From: Candidatus Sulfotelmatobacter sp.
GTDB taxonomy: Bacteria > Acidobacteriota > Terriglobia > Terriglobales > Acidobacteriaceae
Reading direction: 5' to 3'
DNA length: 43,342 bases
Assembly: GCA_030039165.1 (NCBI GenBank)
Contig: JASHQM010000073.1
Location: forward strand, 1-43,342
Part shown: piece by piece, positions 17,712 to 25,228 of the stretch
How the letters are laid out: each line of letters begins with the position of its first letter
Position numbering within the stretch: position 1 is the stretch's first letter
Translations under genes and position numbers: made by a program
The notes under the pieces: model-generated
What the model was told of the DNA's origin: nothing
Database searches by the model: none
The model's input: the letters and a program-made list of their open reading frames with translations, nothing else

Positions 17712-20700
17712 GTGCGTCTTTTGTCCGTCCCTCGATTGCAAGCGGGAACGCAACGCCCTCTTGCTTTGCTGGAAATTGCAAAGCAGTTGACGTTTCGCCA
17801 GTCCCCGGCTGAGATACTCACTAATCTCGCCGACTCGCTGTGTACGATCGTTTCCCTGGATTGCGTCACCCTCGATCTGCGCGCCCTGGCTCGGCCGCTG
17901 CTAAGAGCATACATACGCGAGGGAACACAGTGGCCGCGCGCCATCGTTGAGATTCCTCCGGAGTTCGGCGCACAGTCGGTATGGCGCAACCGGGCCGTGC
18001 TTTCTATCGGCGATATTGCGACGGATAAGACTTTTGGCCACTCCTGGCTGCGCGACCGCGGAATCCGTTGTTATTGCGCCTTTCCCTTGATCGCTCTTCA
18101 CGAAAAACTGGGCGCGCTTGGCTTCGGTAGCCAGCATCCCTATGCATTCAGCGATGATGATATCGAGTTTCTCCGCCAGGTCTGCAAACTCGCCGCTCTG
18201 GCGCTGGACCAAGGCCTTCCGCACAGGGCGCTCGAAGAAGAACGAGCAGGCCTCCGCTTGCTGTTTGAAATCAGCGAGCTTTGCGCCCGAACCTTCGACT
18301 TGCGGCGCCTAATTACCAGCATTCTGTTCGCACTGCGAAAGTGGAACCCAGAAGATTATGTGGGCATGTACCTTTACGACGGCGGCTCGCGTTCGCTGCG
18401 TTTGCATATGTCCGATCCGCAGTGGGCCGCAAAAATGGCGCCCAACGCCCTGGCTCCCATTCACGGCACCCTCGCCGGACAAGTTTTCCGCTCCGGCCGT
18501 AAAGCGGTTTTTGACCGCGCCGCTCTCACCAGGCTTTCTCTTCCCTCGGTCAAGCGGGGAACCGCACTGGGAGTGAAATCTCTATGCCTTATTCCCCTGG
18601 TTACCGCTAAGGGCCCTCTGGGAGTGTTGAAGGCAGCCAGCCGCAAGAATCACGCTTTCTCGCACCGGAATGTCGAATTGCTCGAGCAAGTGGCAGCAAT
18701 TGTTACCCCGGCTCTTGACCGCGCCCACAGCGCCAGAGACTTCCAACTGCATCATTCCGCCCCAGCCTTAAACGCCAAAACTGTGGCCATGGATACTTCC
18801 AAACCGGCGGGCTCCCTGCCCGATCAAACCACGAACGCCTGGTTCGGGGATCAAAGCGCCATCGCTGCCTCCGAGCCACTGCTGCATGCGTATCTCAGCG
18901 CCTCCCGAGTCGGGCTCGGCATTGTGGATACCGATTTCCGTTGCGTCGCCATAAACGGCACTCTCGCCGAAATTAACGGTATACCTCCCGAACAGCATTT
19001 GGGGAAACCTCTTCGCGAGATTCTCGGTGACGTTGCGGAGCTGATCGAGTCGATGTTCCGGCAGGTGTTGACCACGCGCGAACCCCTGATGAATGTGCAG
19101 GTCAGCACCGTTTTGCCCAACTCATCCGAACCCACTCACGCTCGCGTGCACATCGTTCCTATAAAGGACGCCGCGGGTGAGGTCCGCCACATCGGCGGAA
19201 TCGTGGTCGAAACCACTGAGCAGAAAAAGCTCGAACAGTCTCTGCGTGGCATCTCGGAGAAACTGGCAACCGAGAGAAAGCGGCAACAGCTCATGCTGGA
19301 GATTACCGGCCTGCTGGCTTCGAAATGGGATGCAGAGAGCACGTTTGGCCAGGTCTCTGCGTATCTGCGAAGAGTCCTTCGCCAGGAATATGCCGCGCTT
19401 GCCATACGTGACGCGAAAACCGGAAGGTTGGTCCGCCGGGCCATGGATTTTCCCTTAGGTAAAAGCCATGCGGCGGGCGAGCAAATCAGCATCGCGCCTG
19501 TCTCCGGAGGCCGCGCCCTACGAGCGCGTTCCCCTCTTATTCTGACCAGCGCCGAGATGAAGGACTCCGATCCCGACACCGCTTCCAACCTGGTCACCGA
19601 AGGAATCAAGTCGCTGTGTTGCGTTCCCCTTGTGCATGCCAGGGATTCTCTTGGCGTTCTGGTCCTCGGTAGTACGCGCGCGAATGCCTTCCATGACGAC
19701 GACCTCACCCTGCTGAATCATGTTGCCTCGCAGCTTGCGATCGCGTTGGAGAACGACCGCATCGCTTGCGAGATCAAACAACTTAAACGCAAGCTGGAGC
19801 ATGAGAAGAGCTATCTCGAAGGCGAGAGCCGCTCCTTGCCGCAATTTGAGGAAATCGTCGGCGAAGGCCAGGCCCTCAAACAAGTATTGGAGCACGCCCT
19901 GGTCGTCGCGCCCAGCGACGCCACTGTCCTTCTGCTTGGTGAAACCGGCACCGGCAAAGGTCTCATCGCGCAGCTTATTCACCAGTGCAGCGCTCGCAAA
20001 AATCGTAATTTTGTCACTCTGAACTGTGCCGCCATCCCCACCGGTTTGCTGGAAAGCGAGCTGTTCGGTCACGAAAAAGGCGCCTTCACCGGAGCCGTCA
20101 GCCGGAAGGTCGGCCGCCTCGAACTCGCCCACAATGGCACGCTTTTCCTCGACGAAATCGGCGAGATTCCCATGGAGCTCCAGCCCAAACTGCTGCGCGT
20201 CTTGCAGGACCACGAGTTCGAACGTCTAGGAGACACGAAAACCATCAAAGTCGACCTTCGCCTGATCGCCGCTACCAACCGCGACCTCAGCAAGAGCGTA
20301 GCCAACAAGGAGTTTCGCAGCGACCTGTTCTATCGCCTCAATGTTTTTCCCATCCGCATGCCAGCCCTGCGTGAGCGCACGGAAGATATCCCTCTGCTGG
20401 TTCGGCATTTTGTCAGAAAATTTAGCGCACGCATGGCGCGTGCGATCGAACTCATTCCTACCGAAACCATGGACGCACTGGTCAATTGGCATTGGCCAGG
20501 CAATGTGCGTGAACTCGAAAACCTGATCGAGCGCTCGGTCATTCTCACGGAAGCTTCCTCTCTCAGCGTGCCTCTGCATGAACTCAAGAGCCATGCCGGA
20601 GAATCTGCGATCTCCTCGCTCGCTGAAACCGAACGCGAACACATAATTCGCGTGCTGCGTGAGACCGGCGGGATGCTCTCCGGCCACGGAGGTGCTGCCC

Positions 20701-20807
20701 AGCGCCTTGGTTTGAAACGCACCACCCTCCAATCCAAAATGCAGCGTCTCGGAATCACCCGCCAGGATTATGCTCGCCATCACCCGAGGAAGACCGTGGG
20801 TACTTGA
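17712..20807 (+). CDS. Sigma-54-dependent transcriptional activator with GAF, GAF, PAS and GAF sensor domains
   Basis: A 1031-residue enhancer-binding protein, long for the family (NtrC is about 470, FhlA about 690). Domains by position: GAF 1 (about 15-165), GAF 2 (about 180-340), PAS (about 390-510, GLGIVDTDFRCVAING), short coiled linker, GAF 3 (about 525-690), AAA+ (about 705-935), Fis-type HTH (about 975-1022). The AAA+ part has Walker A GETGTGKG near 743, the sigma-54-contacting GAFTGA near 792, Walker B TLFLDEIGE and the arginine-finger region DLFYRLNVFPI, so it should be a working activator. No receiver domain is present, so small ligands, redox or light sensed by the GAF/PAS domains probably control it rather than a kinase. 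GTG 17712 follows GGAG at 7 bp. A sigma-54 promoter lies in the gap just downstream. Confidence 0.93.
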   Translation: MRLLSVPRLQAGTQRPLALLEIAKQLTFRQSPAEILTNLADSLCTIVSLDCVTLDLRALARPLLRAYIREGTQWPRAIVEIPPEFGAQSVWRNRAVLSIGDIATDKTFGHSWLRDRGIRCYCAFPLIALHEKLGALGFGSQHPYAFSDDDIEFLRQVCKLAALALDQGLPHRALEEERAGLRLLFEISELCARTFDLRRLITSILFALRKWNPEDYVGMYLYDGGSRSLRLHMSDPQWAAKMAPNALAPIHGTLAGQVFRSGRKAVFDRAALTRLSLPSVKRGTALGVKSLCLIPLVTAKGPLGVLKAASRKNHAFSHRNVELLEQVAAIVTPALDRAHSARDFQLHHSAPALNAKTVAMDTSKPAGSLPDQTTNAWFGDQSAIAASEPLLHAYLSASRVGLGIVDTDFRCVAINGTLAEINGIPPEQHLGKPLREILGDVAELIESMFRQVLTTREPLMNVQVSTVLPNSSEPTHARVHIVPIKDAAGEVRHIGGIVVETTEQKKLEQSLRGISEKLATERKRQQLMLEITGLLASKWDAESTFGQVSAYLRRVLRQEYAALAIRDAKTGRLVRRAMDFPLGKSHAAGEQISIAPVSGGRALRARSPLILTSAEMKDSDPDTASNLVTEGIKSLCCVPLVHARDSLGVLVLGSTRANAFHDDDLTLLNHVASQLAIALENDRIACEIKQLKRKLEHEKSYLEGESRSLPQFEEIVGEGQALKQVLEHALVVAPSDATVLLLGETGTGKGLIAQLIHQCSARKNRNFVTLNCAAIPTGLLESELFGHEKGAFTGAVSRKVGRLELAHNGTLFLDEIGEIPMELQPKLLRVLQDHEFERLGDTKTIKVDLRLIAATNRDLSKSVANKEFRSDLFYRLNVFPIRMPALRERTEDIPLLVRHFVRKFSARMARAIELIPTETMDALVNWHWPGNVRELENLIERSVILTEASSLSVPLHELKSHAGESAISSLAETEREHIIRVLRETGGMLSGHGGAAQRLGLKRTTLQSKMQRLGITRQDYARHHPRKTVGT

Positions 20808-20954
20808 TTCTGCCCATGAAACCGCGGTGGATTTGCTGTTTGCTTTAACTTAACGCGACAAAGATTTTCATTTCTTCCTACACATTTCCGCTCCACAATC
20901 TGGCTCGAAGGTTTTGGCCACCTGCAATCCTCGCAAGTGCCGAATTCTTCCTGC

Positions 20955-20974
20955 CCTGCCGATAGGTCGGCAGG
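20955..20974. promoter_or_regulatory. Perfect 8-bp inverted repeat, candidate enhancer (UAS)
   Basis: The arms CCTGCCGA (20955-20962) and TCGGCAGG (20967-20974) are exact reverse complements around TAGG. The site ends 70 bp before the -24 box and lies about 100 bp upstream of the expected start point, where sigma-54 activators usually bind. It could instead be a hairpin left from transcription of the activator gene, 148 bp after its stop, but no T-run follows. It could also be a dispersed repeat. Confidence 0.5.
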
Positions 20975-21043
20975 ATCCCAAGCCCACGACCCCGCCTGAC
21001 CGTGAACTCTTGCCCTTTTCTGGCGAATTCGTCGTGGACCGTT

Positions 21044-21060
21044 CTGGCACTACGATTGCT
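21044..21060 (+). promoter_or_regulatory. Sigma-54 (-24/-12) promoter of the Crp/Fnr gene
   Basis: CTGGCAC-N5-TTGCT matches the consensus YTGGCAC-N5-TTGCW at every fixed position. The invariant GG (21046-21047) and GC (21058-21059) are exactly 10 bp apart. Transcription should start near 21071, about 104 bp before GTG 21175. It reads away from the activator gene and toward the Crp/Fnr gene. Confidence 0.85.
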
Positions 21061-21174
21061 AGTACGTCCCGCATCCGGAAGTATCAAAGTCTTGGGGCCG
21101 GTTTTCCCGAACGTGGATGGATGAGCGGGGGCGCTCATCAATCTCTGGCCGCATCCCGGATTTAGGGGTGAACC

Positions 21175-22257
21175 GTGTTAGTAAGTAGAAGCTACCAGCC
21201 GAGTAGTCTCATCCGTAGTCTGCCCAATCCAGCCTCCCAGCTCCTGCGCAATGAAAACCACAGAATTGTGCGGCGTAATTATGTCACCGGCTTTCCAGCC
21301 CGCAATTCCCATCCTGAAGAACGCGATCCTCTTTATCTGTTTGCCTGTCAGCTGGAATGGGAAAGATCTGCTCAAACCTCCGCCGCATGGGAGGTTATCG
21401 CAGCGGCACGCAGCTCTCACCTCGATACCCGCGCTCACGCTCGCGCCCTGCTGGAGCGCTCTCTGTCGCCCGAGCTGAAGCCTCCGGAAGATTCCAGCGG
21501 ACCTGGCGCCGAGCGGCGAAATTTTCACTTGGAGGCAGGCATGAGAGCATCTTTCGGTCTCGACATCATTGAGAGCTGCGTCGGCTGCAAGGCCAGCCGC
21601 GACGGTTTCTTCTGTCGCTTTTCGCAGAACGCCCTGCGTACCTTCGACGCCGTCAGTCACCACATCGTCATGCCAGCCGGCGCCGTGCTTTTCATCGAAG
21701 GTCAAAAGCCCATCGGTATCTTCGTACTCTGTTCCGGCTCCGTTCGCTTGTTCACCACCTCGAAGGAAGGCAAGGTCCTGGTTCTCAAACAGGCGTCAGC
21801 AGGCGAAGTCCTGGGTTTAAGCGCCGCCCTTTCCGGCACCAACTACGAATTGACTGCCAAAGCCGCCACTTCGTGCCAGTTAGATTTCATCGCCCGCCCC
21901 GATCTGATGACGTTGTTGCAAAACGAGGGCGAACTGGGCGTGCGCTCCGCTCTTTGGTTAAGCCGTGAGTTCCAGGGCGCCTGCCGCGACATCCACGACC
22001 TTGTCCTATCGCGCTCCTCTTCGGGAAAATTGGCCAGGCTATTGTTAGCTTCATGCCCTGCTCTGCCCCTTCCCGGGCGTAAGGAGTTCCCTCTGACCGC
22101 TACCATGACACATGAAGAAATGGCACAACGCATCGGTACCTCGCGTGAAACCGTCACCCGCTGGCTCACCGAAATGAGGAAAAAGCGGGTAATCCGCTGG
22201 CACGGCGATACCTTGGTTATCCGCGACCGTTCCGCTCTCGAAGCCATGACGGTCTAG
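21175..22257 (+). CDS. Crp/Fnr family regulator with FNR-like cysteines and an N-terminal extension
   Basis: The full frame encodes 360 residues, about 120 more than usual. Residues about 50-95 form a helical segment (DPLYLFACQLEWERS, then TRAHARALLERS). From about 123 it is a normal Crp/Fnr protein: CVGCKASRDGFFC (Cys135, 138, 147), cyclic-nucleotide-type beta barrel (about 155-245) and winged HTH (about 300-350) with RETVTR as recognition helix start. Cys234 in SCQLDF aligns by eye with E. coli FNR Cys122 (VCEIPF), giving four cysteines spaced like FNR's [4Fe-4S] ligands. GTG 21175 has AGGGG at 6 bp; ATG 21541 has GGAGG at 5 bp and would give a standard 238-residue protein. A sigma-54 promoter precedes it. 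ppk1 follows after 145 bp. Confidence 0.88.
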   Translation: MLVSRSYQPSSLIRSLPNPASQLLRNENHRIVRRNYVTGFPARNSHPEERDPLYLFACQLEWERSAQTSAAWEVIAAARSSHLDTRAHARALLERSLSPELKPPEDSSGPGAERRNFHLEAGMRASFGLDIIESCVGCKASRDGFFCRFSQNALRTFDAVSHHIVMPAGAVLFIEGQKPIGIFVLCSGSVRLFTTSKEGKVLVLKQASAGEVLGLSAALSGTNYELTAKAATSCQLDFIARPDLMTLLQNEGELGVRSALWLSREFQGACRDIHDLVLSRSSSGKLARLLLASCPALPLPGRKEFPLTATMTHEEMAQRIGTSRETVTRWLTEMRKKRVIRWHGDTLVIRDRSALEAMTV

Positions 22258-22262
22258 GTCTT

Positions 22263-22277
22263 CCCCCCGCCGGGGGG
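22263..22277. other. GC-only hairpin after the Crp/Fnr gene
   Basis: CCCCCC-GCC-GGGGGG is a perfect 6-bp GC stem five bases after the Crp/Fnr stop codon. No T-run follows, so it is not a typical intrinsic terminator. It may pause polymerase, aid Rho-dependent ending or protect the 3' end. Confidence 0.4.
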
Positions 22278-22402
22278 TGGCGGCCAGTCTGCGCCGCCCT
22301 CCGGTTCTCCCTTAGCGCAATCTGCACATCTGCGAAGGCTCGGCAGGATTTGGAACCCGGCCTTGGCATGGCTAAATTCGTCAGATCGTCCTCGAGCGCA
22401 TA

Positions 22403-24691
22403 ATGTTTTATACTGGCTCTCTGCACCAGCCTCCCGGGGAAAACAAGGCGGTTTCCAAGACGAATGGCAAAGGGCCGCCTGACAGGTGCACGGCAGTTTC
22501 CCCGGCAGAGAAAGACGCACGCACCCCGCGCATGGCACGGACTTCGCTCGACGACCCTCGTTACTACATCAATCGCGACACCTCCTGGCTCGAATTCAAT
22601 CGTCGCGTGCTCGAGGAGGCCCAGGACGAGGGCAATCCGCTGCTTGAGCGGCTGAAATTTCTCGCCATTACCGCCGGCAATCTCGATGAGTTTTTCGAGA
22701 TTCGCGTCGCCGGCATGGTGCAACAGATCGAAGACGGCTACAACGAGGCCGGTCCCGATGGCTTGTCGTTGATCGAGAAGCGCGACGCTCTCTCCAAGCT
22801 CACCCACCAGTTCGTCGATGACCAATATGACTGCTGGAACACGCTGCGGCCTCTGCTGGCCGAGCATGGCATTCGCCTTCTGGCTCTTCACGAACTCGAT
22901 GCGGAGGCCCGCCGTTTCGTCGACGGCTATTGCGAAAAGGAACTCGATCCGCTGTTGACGCCGGTTACAGTTGACCCTTCGCACCCGTTTCCGCGCGTGA
23001 TCAACAAGGCGCTGTGTTTGGGATTTCTACTGCGCCGCCGGCGTCGCTCCGCCATTACCTATACTGGCGTGGTTTCCGTTCCGCGCGCATTGCCCCGCCT
23101 GGTTCGCTTGCCGTCGGACAACACCATCGATTTCATTTTTCTCGCCGATCTGGTCGCTCACCACGCGCAAGGCATGTACCACGGCTATGACATCGTTTCC
23201 TCGGCGCCGTTCCGCGTCACCCGTAACAGCAATCTTTACTTGCAGGAGGAAGAAGCCCGCAGCGTCCTCGAATCGGTCCGTGCGGAGCTTCACAACCGCC
23301 GCAAAGGCGATGCCGTCCGCATGGAGATCGAAGCTGACGCCGACCCTGAGGTCATCGAGCGCCTGCGCACGGTCTTCGAGCTCGACTCCTGGCAGGTTTT
23401 CCCGGTGAACGGCCCGGTGAACCTTTCGCGGCTGTTCAATGTCTACGAACAGGTTCAGCGCCAGGACCTGAAGTATCGCAACTTTACCCCTCGCGAATTG
23501 CGCCTCACCGCCAAGTCCCAGAACCTCTTCGAGGAGCTTCGCCGCCACGATGTTCTCCTGCACCATCCTTACGATTCCTACGACGCGGTCGTCTCGTTCA
23601 TCGAGTCAGCCGCTGAAGATGATCACGTGCTCTCCATCAAGCAAACTCTGTACCGTACCAGCGAGCATTCGGCGATCGTCCCGTCGTTGATGGATGCGGC
23701 CTCGCGCAAGGAAGTCACCGCCGTGGTTGAGCTCAAGGCCCGTTTCGACGAAGCTCACAATATCCGCTGGGCGCGGGACCTCGAAGATGCGGGAGTTCAA
23801 GTCTTCCACGGCCTCGTCGGCCTGAAAACGCACTGCAAGCTTTCCCTGCTCGTCCGCCGCGACCCGGATGGCGTACCCCGCAGCTACGCTCACATCGGTA
23901 CCGGCAATTACAACGCCACTACTGCCCGCATTTACACCGATCTCAGTCTCTTCACCGCTAACCCTGAAATTACCCATGCCGTCCATGAAGTCTTCAGCTT
24001 CCTCACGGCGTATGCCGAAAATCCAAGTTATGACCCGCTGCTGGTAGCGCCACTCGATCTGGCCGAAAAATGCATCGCCCTGATCGATCGCGAAACCGAA
24101 CACGCTCGCCAGGGCCGCCCTGCCCGCATCATCGCCAAAATGAACGCTCTGCTCGACAAGAACATGATTCAGGCGCTGTACCGCGCCTCCCAGGCTGGGG
24201 TTGAGATCGACTTGATCGTACGGGGAATTTGCGCCCTTCGTCCCGGCGTGCGCGGAGTCAGCGACCGCGTTCGCGTGCGCAGCATTGTTGGTCGTTTCCT
24301 CGAACACAGCCGCATTTACTACTTCGCGAATGGCGGCGAGGAAGAAATCTACACCGGCAGCGCCGACTGGATGCCGCGCAATCTCTACGAACGTGTCGAA
24401 GTGCTGGTGCCATTGCGTGATGAATTTCTGCGCGAGCGCGTGCATCGCGAAATCCTGGATGCGTATCTTGCCGACAATCGCAAGGCTCGCATCCTTTTGC
24501 GTGACGGCGCTTACATTCGCGCCTGGCAGCCGATGCACGGCAGCCGCACTCGCAAACCTCCTACCGGCGCTGCCGCCTTCAGCGCGCAGGATTTCCTGAT
24601 CAGCGTGGCCGAAGGCAAGCAGCTCGTCGACTTCACCCCGCCGCCTGCTCCGGCATGGAAGCGCAAAGTTTTACCGGGTAGAGTACGATAA
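22403..24691 (+). CDS. ppk1: Polyphosphate kinase 1
   Basis: PPK1 builds inorganic polyphosphate from the gamma-phosphate of ATP, reversibly, and is usually membrane-associated. The 762-residue product has the four family domains: N-terminal YINRDTSWLEFNRRVLEEA (from about residue 53), head domain (about 160-360), and two phospholipase-D-like catalytic domains. The phosphorylated His of the first HKD-type motif is in GLKTHCKLSLLV, the second His in LEHSRIYYFANGGEEE, and the Arg and Lys contacts KQTLYRTS and VELKARFDE are present. The first about 45 residues are not conserved, and ATG 22532 is an alternative start; neither has a clear ribosome site. TATACT lies at 22409-22414, which would favour the later start if it is the -10 box. 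sixA starts 6 bp after its stop. Confidence 0.95.
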   Translation: MFYTGSLHQPPGENKAVSKTNGKGPPDRCTAVSPAEKDARTPRMARTSLDDPRYYINRDTSWLEFNRRVLEEAQDEGNPLLERLKFLAITAGNLDEFFEIRVAGMVQQIEDGYNEAGPDGLSLIEKRDALSKLTHQFVDDQYDCWNTLRPLLAEHGIRLLALHELDAEARRFVDGYCEKELDPLLTPVTVDPSHPFPRVINKALCLGFLLRRRRRSAITYTGVVSVPRALPRLVRLPSDNTIDFIFLADLVAHHAQGMYHGYDIVSSAPFRVTRNSNLYLQEEEARSVLESVRAELHNRRKGDAVRMEIEADADPEVIERLRTVFELDSWQVFPVNGPVNLSRLFNVYEQVQRQDLKYRNFTPRELRLTAKSQNLFEELRRHDVLLHHPYDSYDAVVSFIESAAEDDHVLSIKQTLYRTSEHSAIVPSLMDAASRKEVTAVVELKARFDEAHNIRWARDLEDAGVQVFHGLVGLKTHCKLSLLVRRDPDGVPRSYAHIGTGNYNATTARIYTDLSLFTANPEITHAVHEVFSFLTAYAENPSYDPLLVAPLDLAEKCIALIDRETEHARQGRPARIIAKMNALLDKNMIQALYRASQAGVEIDLIVRGICALRPGVRGVSDRVRVRSIVGRFLEHSRIYYFANGGEEEIYTGSADWMPRNLYERVEVLVPLRDEFLRERVHREILDAYLADNRKARILLRDGAYIRAWQPMHGSRTRKPPTGAAAFSAQDFLISVAEGKQLVDFTPPPAPAWKRKVLPGRVR

Positions 24692-24697
24692 TTTCCG

Positions 24698-25228
24698 ATG
24701 ATCATCTACTTCTTGCGCCACGCCAGTGCCGGAGAGTCACTGGCCAACCCTAAAAAAGACGAGAAGCGCGCCCTTGATAAGGAAGGCATCGAGCAGTGCG
24801 GATACGTCGGTCGCGCCCTCGCCGCCATCGAGGGGCAGGTCGACGTTATTATTTCCAGCCCGCTCAAGCGTGCCACGCAGACCGCCTCGCTCGTCGGCAA
24901 CGAGATGGGCTATGAAGGCAAATTGCAGATGGAATCGGCGTTACGACCGGGGGCGACGTTCTCCGACTTTCGCCGCATGCTCGAGAAGTATGCCCGCCAG
25001 GAAGCAATTATGGTCGTTGGGCACAATCCCAACCTCAGCCAGTTTCTGGGCGCCGTAATCAGCGATTCCGGCTGCGAAGCATCCGTCGATTTGAAAAAAG
25101 GAGCAGTGGCGCGCGTCGATATGCGCCGCAACTCAGGCACACTCCTGTGGTGTCTGACGCCAAAAACGTTGCGCACTCTTCACACGGCTGCGGTAGAAAG
25201 TGCCCGGCCGAAAGCCTCGCGGAAGTAG
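24698..25228 (+). CDS. sixA: SixA-type phosphohistidine phosphatase
   Basis: A 176-residue histidine phosphatase of the SixA branch. IIYFLRHASAGES at the N-terminus carries the RH(A/G) catalytic motif, ISSPLKRATQTA gives the second Arg, and VVGHNPNLSQ the second catalytic His. E. coli SixA removes phosphate from phosphohistidine in phosphotransfer proteins. Beside ppk1, whose intermediate is a phosphohistidine, another substrate is conceivable, but that is inference. The ATG lies 6 bp after the ppk1 stop without a Shine-Dalgarno site, so it probably depends on ppk1 translation; a GATAAT hexamer at 24687-24692 might alternatively give a leaderless message. Its last 49 bases overlap the 3' end of ppx on the other strand. 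Confidence 0.92.
   Translation: MIIYFLRHASAGESLANPKKDEKRALDKEGIEQCGYVGRALAAIEGQVDVIISSPLKRATQTASLVGNEMGYEGKLQMESALRPGATFSDFRRMLEKYARQEAIMVVGHNPNLSQFLGAVISDSGCEASVDLKKGAVARVDMRRNSGTLLWCLTPKTLRTLHTAAVESARPKASRK

Larger units (their letters stand above)
20808..21174 (+). promoter_or_regulatory. 367-bp regulatory gap between the sigma-54 activator and the Crp/Fnr gene
   Basis: No gene is seen here. The gap carries a perfect inverted repeat at 20955-20974 and a sigma-54 promoter at 21044-21060, listed separately. The stretch after 21061 is a leader of about 100 nt ending in AGGGG, 6 bp before GTG 21175. Confidence 0.7.

Noticed and set aside
22533..22549. TGGCACGGACTTCGCT inside ppk1 as a sigma-54 site
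   Set aside because: The -12 half is TCGC rather than TTGC and it lies within the coding sequence.
23606..24538. A 310-codon minus-strand frame
   Set aside because: Antisense to ppk1 catalytic domains; no recognisable motif.
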